From DASRHY01 sp046765875 (GTDB lineage Bacteria; Actinomycetota; Actinomycetes; Propionibacteriales; Kribbellaceae), in assembly GCA_046765875.1 (NCBI GenBank), contig JBKPSJ010000243.1:1-11013 (forward strand): a stretch of DNA of 11,013 bases, read 5' to 3'. Of the stretch, positions 5,645-11,013 are shown piece after piece. The notes beneath the pieces are model-generated. The model saw only the letters and a program-made list of their open reading frames with translations, was not told the origin of the DNA and did no database searches. Each line of letters begins with the position of its first letter. Positions within the stretch are counted from its first letter, which is position 1. Position numbers and translations under genes: made by a program.

Positions 5645-8600
5645 TCAGGGGGAATCGACCGGGACCACCTTGGTGACCCGCTCGGCCAGCTTGCAGCCAG
5701 TCTTGGTCAGCTCGATCTCGGTGACCACCGGTCGCCTGATGCCGACGACGTACGTCGTGATGTACCGGACCCGCGCCTGGTCGGCGGTGCGTACCGGGCG
5801 CTTTGCCCGGATCAGGTACCGGTAGCCCAGGTCCTTGCGATGCAGCAGTTCCGCCACCTCCGCCTGCTGCTGCCGGCGACGCTCGTCCTCAGCGACGCCC
5901 TCGTTCGGCCGAGGCCACACGAGCCGGCGCTGCTGTACGTCGTTGCACAGCCGCCGTCGCAGCACCCGAGGCGTACGGACCAGAACCATGACGGGAACGA
6001 CGTACAGCAGGACGATCGCGAAGACGACGGCGGTGGCCAGCGCGGCCTGCCAGGCCCAGTTGGCCTTCGCAGGCCAGTGCCAGATCACCCAGGTCGCGAT
6101 CACGACGAACACGGTGCCGTAGATCACCGCCCAGGTCGCCGCGGTGGCCTCGGCCATGTTGACCGGACGGGTACGCCATCGCCGGGCCGCGCCGTCGCCG
6201 TTGTCCGACCAGAGCCGGTAGCACCAGCCGGCCCAGTACCCGAGGATCCAGCCGAGAAGCGTCACCGCTGTGGCGATCAGGATCAGCCAGCCGCGGTGGT
6301 TGGTCCACGTGCCGACGCGATCGTTCGCCCACGTGGCCGCGGCCGTCAGCAACACGATGGTCGCGACGACGGCCACGACCTTCACCACCGTCAGCGACAG
6401 CCACAAGAGCAGGGTCTCGACCCGTCGGCGGGCACCCGGCTTCTGCTGGACAACGCCGATGCCGTACCGCTCGGTGTAGCGCTGTGCGGTGCGGTCGAGT
6501 GCGTTGTAGAGGCTCGCCAGTGGTGTGCCGAGGTTGCCGGGCATGCTGCCGAGCAGGGTCAGCGTGAGTGTCAGCGCGAGGATCGTGCCGATGGTGCCGA
6601 GTCCCACCGCCTGACCGCCGTGGTCCGGTTGGTCGTGCCAGCGCTCGGCAGCGAAGGCGAGCAGCGGGATCACGGGGGTGAGCAGGACGATGCTGTGCAG
6701 CAACGTCCCGGTTCGCATCGCCGCGAACCCGAACGCGGTCAGCAGCGCCGCCACACCGATCGCGGTCGCGGGCGCCGCCGCCCAGCCGTGCAGGACGCCG
6801 AGCAGCGGGAGCGCGAGCAGAACCGCGCCGGTGCCCAGGAACCACAGCGCCAGGAACCGGACGATCGTTCCGCTCGCGGCCAGCCCGAGGATGGTCCAGT
6901 ACGGAATGAGCATGCCGCCGCGGAGGGTACGGGTGACCGGCTTGATCGCCGACAGGCCCGAGCGCGGACTGTCTGCGACGGTGACCGCGACGCTGGCCGC
7001 GGTGGCCGCCGTACGGATCATCTGGTCGCTGCGGGCCTCCTCGGCGAGCGGCTCGCGCCCGATGCCGGCCCGGTCGAACGCGTCCAGCGCCCGCAGGCCG
7101 AGATCCGCGTCGTGGTTGCTGATCCAGCGGGTCGGGTCGGTACGCGTCATTTGCAGGCTGCGCAACAGGTCGGCGTACTGCTCGACGAACAGTTCGCCAC
7201 GGGAGAACCGGTTCGCGCGGTCGCCACGGTCGTCGCGTACCGCGTTCGCGATCGTCGGCAGTTCCTCCATCGCAACCTGGATGTGCACCGCCCAGGCGGC
7301 GATCGCGGCCAACTTGGGCAGGCAGCGGGGGAGTTGGCTGTGGCTGCGGGCATTCCAGTACAGCGGGGTGAGCTCGTCGGCAGCCTCCTGCCGGAGTCCG
7401 GCGAGGAACCCGGGAGGGCCCGGGTCGGGCATGCCCGTCTGCAGATCCTGGCCGAACAGGGTGTCGACCAGCCTTGTCACGAATGCGTCGGCGGCGGTGA
7501 ACGCGTCGCTCTTCTCGTCGCGGAGCTCCTGGTTCTGGATGATCCGGCGGCGCAGCCGCTGCGGCGACAGGATGATCTGGCACAGCATGGTGGCGGCGTC
7601 GATGCGTCCCCAGGTCCAGTCGTTCATCCGCCAGGACCGCTTCAGGAATCCGCCGAACCGCCGCAGCGAGAGGCCGCCCACCTTGTCGTCGGGGGTCGTG
7701 GAGTACGTCGCGAAGGGGTTCGCGGTCTGCAGCGACACCTGGATCAGGTCGATCGGCAGGCTCGCCTCGGTCGGCGACTCGTCCGCGATCGTCCAGGTGG
7801 CCACGTGCAGCCACAGCAGCCGGTTGTACAAGGTGGTGCGGTCGGTTACGCCGGTGAGCAACTCCCGCCACGGCCGCAGTTCGGGCAGGGCGTCGCCGTG
7901 CATGGACAGCAGGTGGAGCACCGAGCCGATGGCGTCGACGATCTGCCGGACCGCTTCGGCGGCCTGCTGGCCCAGCACGCCCGGCTGACTGTTCTGGCGT
8001 AGCGCGTCGATCGCGGGACCGGGTTCGTCGACGGTGACCCTGCTGGACTCGGCCTCCTCGAGCTCGAAGTCCAGCACGCTCTGCTTGGCCTGGTCGTACC
8101 GCAGGTCCTCGCCGAGCATCACCCGCGCGTAATAGGCCAGCCGCAGGCTCCAGTACGCCTTGCTCGGCTGCAGCCTGGCCAGCACGGGGTCGTCGGTCCA
8201 CACGTCGTCGGTGCGGTCCCGCACTCGCCGCAGGCTGGCCTGCGCGACGCAAGTCTGCTCGCGCGCGTTCGCGACCGTCACCGATCCGTCGGCCGGTACG
8301 ACTCCGATCAGCAGGTCGAGCAGATCGATCGCGGCCTCGGACAGGTCGATCGCGGACGTCACACCCCAGGCCCATCGGGCACCGGGTACGCCGGCGGCGA
8401 TGGCACCGGGTGGTCCGCCGGGCAACTCGACGGGTACGTACGGGAGCGGGCGCGACGGCGTCTGGTCGAGCCAGTCGTTCTGCGCGTCTTCGGCGGCCTG
8501 CCGGATACGTTCGTACGACCAGTTCGTCGGCGGCGTGAACCGCTTGGCCAGATCTCTTGCGGCGCGGCGGATCCGCAGCCGCCGGTAGTTCTCGAAGATC

Positions 8601-9847
8601 GCGCCGGCCAGCCGCCACAGGCCATCCGGGCCGCCGGCGGTCTCCAGTACGTCGTGCCGGGTCCCGCGCCGCGACGCGCTTGCGCGGTTGAAGTCCTCGA
8701 CCTCGTTGACGAACGTGCGGCTGGTCTGGCTCAGCAACGCGCCGAGCACGCTGCCGAGCGTCGAGGTGACGGCCGGCGGCTCATCCGGCCGGTCCGCCGG
8801 GTCCGGCACGTTCGCCGGTGCGTGCGGATAGACCAGCAGCATCACCCGGTGGACCAGGCCGCCGGCCGGCATCCGACTGATGGCGTCGAGCGCCTGCTTT
8901 GTCGGGGTGTTCTCCAGCACGCCGCCGTCGACGGCGTACCGGGAGCGGTCCTCGGGTATCTCGTCTGCCGGGCCGGCATCGCGCCAGGAGACGAACCGGC
9001 CGAGATCGGGACGGCGCAGCGGATTCGACACGTCGACCTCGGACCCGGACACCTGCCAGCGCGGCGAGCCGCCGTCGTTCGGGTGCGGCCCGGTCACCTG
9101 GCCATTTCCAATGGCGGTGGACTGGCCGTTGAGAAGATTGCTGTTCGAGCGGCTGCGGATGTCGAAGGCCGGTACGAAGCAGGGCTCGAACGCGACCGGG
9201 AACCCGGCCGAGCAGCGGGCCGCGATCGCGAGCCGCGCGGCGAGTTCGGGATCGGCGTCCGGGTTGAAGTCGTCGCCGCCCTCGCCGCGGACGAAGCGGA
9301 ACTGCCCGTCGTGCTCGCGCTGTGGCAGTTGCTGGCCGAGCGAGTCGACCGACACCGTCCGGGCGCCGTTGAGCAGGGTGGTGGTGATGGTCAGGTCCAC
9401 CGGCCGGGCGTCGACCCGCGACGACCGCCATGGCTGCGTGAGCCGCCGCAGCGCCTCATACAACTTGGGAAGGAAGTAGTCGTCGCCACGCAGCAGCGAG
9501 GCCGGCGAGCCGCGGAACGGTTGCTGCAGCAGGCTGTCCATCCGGCCCTGCTCGGCCCACAGGTCGCGCAGTTTGGACACGTCGGCGAGCTCGTTGGCCT
9601 GGCTCAGCGCGAGGGCCGCGCCGTTGATCCCGCCCGCCGACGTACCGGCGATGACGTCGGCCCGCGCGTCCAGATCGAGCAGGTCGAGCAACCGGCCGTA
9701 CGTACCGCGGCCGCGGGTGACGGCGTCGATCTCGGTGACCACGCCGCCCATCCAGACGGCCATACTGGCGCCGCCGTTGAGCACCACGGCGAACCGGATC
9801 TCCTCCTTCGGGAGGGTCCGCTGGGTCCATTCCTGACGCACGGTCAT
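5645..9847 (-). CDS. Patatin-like phospholipase with C-terminal membrane domain (TIGR03607/DUF3376-like)
   Basis: A 1400-residue protein. The N-terminal patatin domain (about 15-345) has the glycine-rich oxyanion segment VVLNGGASMAVWMGG (21-35), the nucleophile elbow GTSAGG with Ser70, an ARCSAGFPVAFEP segment (about 210-222), and the catalytic Asp307 in AVDGG. This is a Ser-Asp dyad predicted to hydrolyse acyl lipids. The NGGASMAVWMGG form, rather than GGGxR, is as I recall it in the actinobacterial TIGR03607 patatin-related family. A long, mostly helical middle region (about 345-975) fits DUF3376-type sequence. About nine membrane helices follow (979-1291), then a basic cytosolic tail (1292-1400). 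The enzyme domain is thus tethered to the membrane. The start is ATG 9847, chosen over the longer open frame to 10078 because AAGGGGG lies 8 nt upstream. It lies 160 bp downstream of the DCC gene on the same strand and converges on the HTTM-like gene. Confidence 0.88.
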   Translation of the reverse strand: MTVRQEWTQRTLPKEEIRFAVVLNGGASMAVWMGGVVTEIDAVTRGRGTYGRLLDLLDLDARADVIAGTSAGGINGAALALSQANELADVSKLRDLWAEQGRMDSLLQQPFRGSPASLLRGDDYFLPKLYEALRRLTQPWRSSRVDARPVDLTITTTLLNGARTVSVDSLGQQLPQREHDGQFRFVRGEGGDDFNPDADPELAARLAIAARCSAGFPVAFEPCFVPAFDIRSRSNSNLLNGQSTAIGNGQVTGPHPNDGGSPRWQVSGSEVDVSNPLRRPDLGRFVSWRDAGPADEIPEDRSRYAVDGGVLENTPTKQALDAISRMPAGGLVHRVMLLVYPHAPANVPDPADRPDEPPAVTSTLGSVLGALLSQTSRTFVNEVEDFNRASASRRGTRHDVLETAGGPDGLWRLAGAIFENYRRLRIRRAARDLAKRFTPPTNWSYERIRQAAEDAQNDWLDQTPSRPLPYVPVELPGGPPGAIAAGVPGARWAWGVTSAIDLSEAAIDLLDLLIGVVPADGSVTVANAREQTCVAQASLRRVRDRTDDVWTDDPVLARLQPSKAYWSLRLAYYARVMLGEDLRYDQAKQSVLDFELEEAESSRVTVDEPGPAIDALRQNSQPGVLGQQAAEAVRQIVDAIGSVLHLLSMHGDALPELRPWRELLTGVTDRTTLYNRLLWLHVATWTIADESPTEASLPIDLIQVSLQTANPFATYSTTPDDKVGGLSLRRFGGFLKRSWRMNDWTWGRIDAATMLCQIILSPQRLRRRIIQNQELRDEKSDAFTAADAFVTRLVDTLFGQDLQTGMPDPGPPGFLAGLRQEAADELTPLYWNARSHSQLPRCLPKLAAIAAWAVHIQVAMEELPTIANAVRDDRGDRANRFSRGELFVEQYADLLRSLQMTRTDPTRWISNHDADLGLRALDAFDRAGIGREPLAEEARSDQMIRTAATAASVAVTVADSPRSGLSAIKPVTRTLRGGMLIPYWTILGLAASGTIVRFLALWFLGTGAVLLALPLLGVLHGWAAAPATAIGVAALLTAFGFAAMRTGTLLHSIVLLTPVIPLLAFAAERWHDQPDHGGQAVGLGTIGTILALTLTLTLLGSMPGNLGTPLASLYNALDRTAQRYTERYGIGVVQQKPGARRRVETLLLWLSLTVVKVVAVVATIVLLTAAATWANDRVGTWTNHRGWLILIATAVTLLGWILGYWAGWCYRLWSDNGDGAARRWRTRPVNMAEATAATWAVIYGTVFVVIATWVIWHWPAKANWAWQAALATAVVFAIVLLYVVPVMVLVRTPRVLRRRLCNDVQQRRLVWPRPNEGVAEDERRRQQQAEVAELLHRKDLGYRYLIRAKRPVRTADQARVRYITTYVVGIRRPVVTEIELTKTGCKLAERVTKVVPVDSP

Positions 9848-9855
9848 GACGTGCA

Positions 9856-9862
9856 CCCCCTT
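9856..9862 (-). promoter_or_regulatory. Strong ribosome-binding site of the patatin gene
   Basis: AAGGGGG on the minus strand, 8 nt before ATG 9847. It decides the start against the upstream in-frame GTG at 9856 and the open frame running to 10078. Confidence 0.8.
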
Positions 9863-9927
9863 GACGGCGCCCGGTGAACCCCACCCCTGGGAGCCGGTGA
9901 CGCCACGTCTCTCGACGCTCACTGACG

Positions 9928-9956
9928 ATGCTAAGGCCCCCACGCTGCCCTGTCCC
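9928..9956 (-). promoter_or_regulatory. Candidate sigma70-type promoter of the patatin gene
   Basis: On the minus strand GGGACA (9956-9951) and TAGCAT (9933-9928) are separated by 17 bp. The hexamers match TTGACA and TATAAT at four bases each. It lies in the 160-bp gap after the DCC stop and would give a 5' leader of roughly 75 nt, so the patatin gene may be transcribed separately from the DCC gene. Confidence 0.35.
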
Positions 9957-10007
9957 GGTCTTATCAACGCCGACACGCTGTGGGCAGGGCCGGTTCGAGG
10001 GTCGATG

Positions 10008-10445
10008 TCAGGCGGCGTCGCGTGGCCGGTTGGTGGGGTGGTTCGTCGGGTGGTGGTGCCGCTCCGGGCGGATCGCACAGGCGGGGGAGCCGCCCGGCAT
10101 CCGGTCCCGGTTGTTCGCGATCAGCCGGTAAACGCCGGCCGCCAGCCAGCTCACCGGCGGAATGGTCAGCAGCTGGCCGATCGCGCCCCACGTGCCGCCG
10201 CTGAGGATCAGCCACTGCGCGAGCGCCTGCGCCCCGCCGTACACGCGGCCCGAGTAGTCGACCCACAACACCTCGTGTTGGGCCTGGTGCGAATCGGTGC
10301 CGTACAACGCCAGGTCCAGGTACTGCCACGGCTCGACAGCGACATCCGACCCGAGCCGCCGCTGCAACCACTGGACGCTGCTCGTACAGAACGCGCAGTC
10401 GCCGTCGAAGATGAGGATCGGCCTGATCGCGCGACCCCCGGGCAT
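10008..10445 (-). CDS. DCC-family thiol-disulfide oxidoreductase-like protein (DUF393)
   Basis: A 145-residue small soluble protein. It opens with ILIFDGDCAFCTSSVQWLQ, the signature of the DCC family (Asp-Cys-x-x-Cys; Cys17 and Cys20), a thioredoxin-like group thought to act in thiol-disulfide exchange. It also has the family's later landmarks: a YGGAQALAQWL segment (69-79) and a C-terminal YRLIANNRDRMPGG-PAC block (106-123) with a third cysteine at 123. The tail is His/Pro/Thr-rich. The start is ATG 10445, with GGAG about 11 nt upstream. The frame stays open to 10667, but that extra sequence looks non-coding and holds the control region. HTTM and DCC domains are often adjacent or fused in other bacteria; here the HTTM-like gene lies about 4.4 kb away on the other strand. 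The substrate is unknown. Confidence 0.85.
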   Translation of the reverse strand: MPGGRAIRPILIFDGDCAFCTSSVQWLQRRLGSDVAVEPWQYLDLALYGTDSHQAQHEVLWVDYSGRVYGGAQALAQWLILSGGTWGAIGQLLTIPPVSWLAAGVYRLIANNRDRMPGGSPACAIRPERHHHPTNHPTNRPRDAA

Positions 10446-10510
10446 GCTCGTCACAACTCCACGGTAACCGCACGGCGGGTCCAGACCGGGGACGCACCAC
10501 GGTGTTCCGT

Positions 10511-10547
10511 CGATGACCGGTCGATCCGGAGCGACGACCGGTCCGAT
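10511..10547. promoter_or_regulatory. Paired palindromes, candidate operator
   Basis: Two copies of the perfect 8-bp palindrome GACCGGTC, at 10515-10522 and 10536-10543, lie 21 bp apart start to start. Each is preceded by CGA(T/C) and followed by CGAT or CGAT-like bases. Two helical turns of spacing in the gap between the divergent DCC and glnA2 genes fit a regulator binding two sites on one DNA face. The regulator is unknown. Confidence 0.45.
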
Positions 10548-10649
10548 AGCGGGTGCCCGCACGTTGTTGTGGGTGGCGCGCCGCACACCGTGCAGGGATC
10601 CACAAGAAGACCTGCGAACCCACGTCGGGTGCTCGGCTCGGTGGGCGAC

Positions 10650-10665
10650 GTAATGTCGCAGTAAC
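10650..10665 (+). promoter_or_regulatory. GlnR-like box upstream of glnA2
   Basis: GTAAT-n6-GTAAC (10650-10654 and 10661-10665), with the two half-sites 11 bp apart, resembles the actinobacterial GlnR pattern GTnAC-n6-GnAAC. It lies about 46 bp before the glnA2 start. One half-site is imperfect and no second pair follows, so the call is tentative. TAATGT at 10651-10656 could also serve as a -10 element. Confidence 0.35.
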
Positions 10666-10699
10666 ACGGAGCGTGCACACTGGGCGCGGTCATTCAGCG

Positions 10700-10705
10700 A
10701 GGGAG
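10700..10705 (+). promoter_or_regulatory. Ribosome-binding site of glnA2
   Basis: AGGGAG, 6 nt before ATG 10712. It fixes the start and gives the conserved MDKQQEFVLRALEERDVRFV opening. Confidence 0.8.
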
Positions 10706-10711
10706 ACTCGG

Positions 10712-11013
10712 ATGGACAAGCAGCAGGAGTTCGTGCTGCGGGCGCTGGAGGAGCGCGACGTACGGTTCGTGCGGCTGTGGTTCACCGACGTGCTCGGCTT
10801 CCTCAAGTCCGTCGCGGTGGCACCGGCCGAACTGGAGGGCGCCTTCGCCGAGGGGATCGGGTTCGACGGTTCCGCGATCGAGGGGTTCGCGCGGGTGTAC
10901 GAGGCGGACATGCTGGCCAAGCCGGACCCGTCTACGTTCCAGATCCTGCCGTGGCGCGGCGAGACCCAGGGCACCGCGCGGATGTTCTGCGACATCCTGA
11001 TGCCGGACGGGTC
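10712..11013 (+). CDS. glnA2: Glutamine synthetase, GlnA2 type (5' part, cut by window end)
   Basis: The first 100 residues of a type I glutamine synthetase-like enzyme; the family is about 450 residues, so roughly three quarters lie outside. The visible part is the N-terminal beta-grasp domain and closely follows mycobacterial GlnA2: FVRLWFTDVLGFLKSVA, ELEGAF-EGIGFDGS, IEGFARV, KPDPSTFQILPW and ARMFCDI-MPDG. In canonical enzymes the FDGSS loop supplies Asp50' and Ser53' to the neighbouring subunit's active site. Here it reads FDGSA, so Asp52 is kept and the second Ser is Ala55. GlnA2/GlnA3-type proteins in Streptomyces have been linked to gamma-glutamylation of polyamines, so the true substrate may be a polyamine rather than ammonia. 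The gene is divergent from the DCC gene, and glnA2 and panB are also near each other in M. tuberculosis (from memory). Confidence 0.95.
   Translation, partial: MDKQQEFVLRALEERDVRFVRLWFTDVLGFLKSVAVAPAELEGAFAEGIGFDGSAIEGFARVYEADMLAKPDPSTFQILPWRGETQGTARMFCDILMPDG

Noticed and set aside
4535..8002. 1155-codon plus-strand frame
   Set aside because: It overlaps the HTTM-like operon in another frame and runs antisense through the patatin gene. The composition is a shadow pattern rich in Arg, Gly and Pro.
9945..9990. Terminator hairpin after the DCC gene (CTGCCC/GGGCAG)
   Set aside because: Only a 6-bp stem with a loop over 30 nt, and it overlaps the candidate patatin promoter.
9848..10078. N-terminal extension of the patatin protein to 10078
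   Set aside because: The extra 77 residues are low-complexity and overlap the DCC gene end and a likely promoter. AAGGGGG at good spacing supports ATG 9847.
10446..10667. Longer start of the DCC protein at 10667
   Set aside because: The added sequence does not look like protein and covers the palindromes and GlnR-like box. The family begins just before the DxDCxxC motif.

Overview
The window is high-GC bacterial DNA with actinobacterial gene content. The clearest markers are a GlnA2-type glutamine synthetase, an actinobacterial-length glutamine-dependent NAD synthetase, a TIGR03607-like patatin and a PanB close to mycobacterial PanB. A Kribbella/Nocardioides-like actinomycete is my guess, but the genus cannot be fixed from the sequence alone.

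Layout. 1-493 is non-coding: about 16 degenerate 20-bp tandem units built around TGCAC, then a short AT-richer hairpin. 494-2407 (minus) is panB, whose catalytic core is preceded in frame by about 370 residues of Pro/Ala-rich low-complexity sequence with internal repeats. 2487-4259 (minus) is nadE. A GC-rich hairpin lies between nadE and panB. 4327-5630 (plus) is a two-gene unit with a 4-bp overlap: a small one-helix anchored protein followed by an HTTM-like (gamma-carboxylase-like) multipass membrane protein. 5645-9847 (minus) is a 1400-residue patatin-like phospholipase with a C-terminal membrane domain of about nine helices. 10008-10445 (minus) is a small DCC-family thiol-disulfide protein. 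10446-10711 is a divergent control region. From 10712 to the window edge is the 5' part of glnA2 (plus).

How the genes may fit together. nadE and panB are cofactor genes (NAD, and pantothenate/CoA) read in the same direction. glnA2 serves glutamine or gamma-glutamyl-polyamine metabolism. Between them lies a set of envelope or redox-type genes (one-helix protein, HTTM-like protein, membrane patatin, DCC protein). HTTM and DCC domains are commonly neighbours or fused in bacteria, so these genes may form a functional set split over two strands. That is inference.

The most notable points are the PanB extension with codon-phased repeats, the 20-bp palindromic repeat array at the left edge, the patatin-membrane fusion beside HTTM and DCC genes, paired GACCGGTC palindromes two helical turns apart and a GlnR-like box upstream of glnA2, and a Ser-to-Ala change in the GlnA2 substrate-site motif. 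Nothing here is clearly a phage, transposon, CRISPR array or RNA gene.
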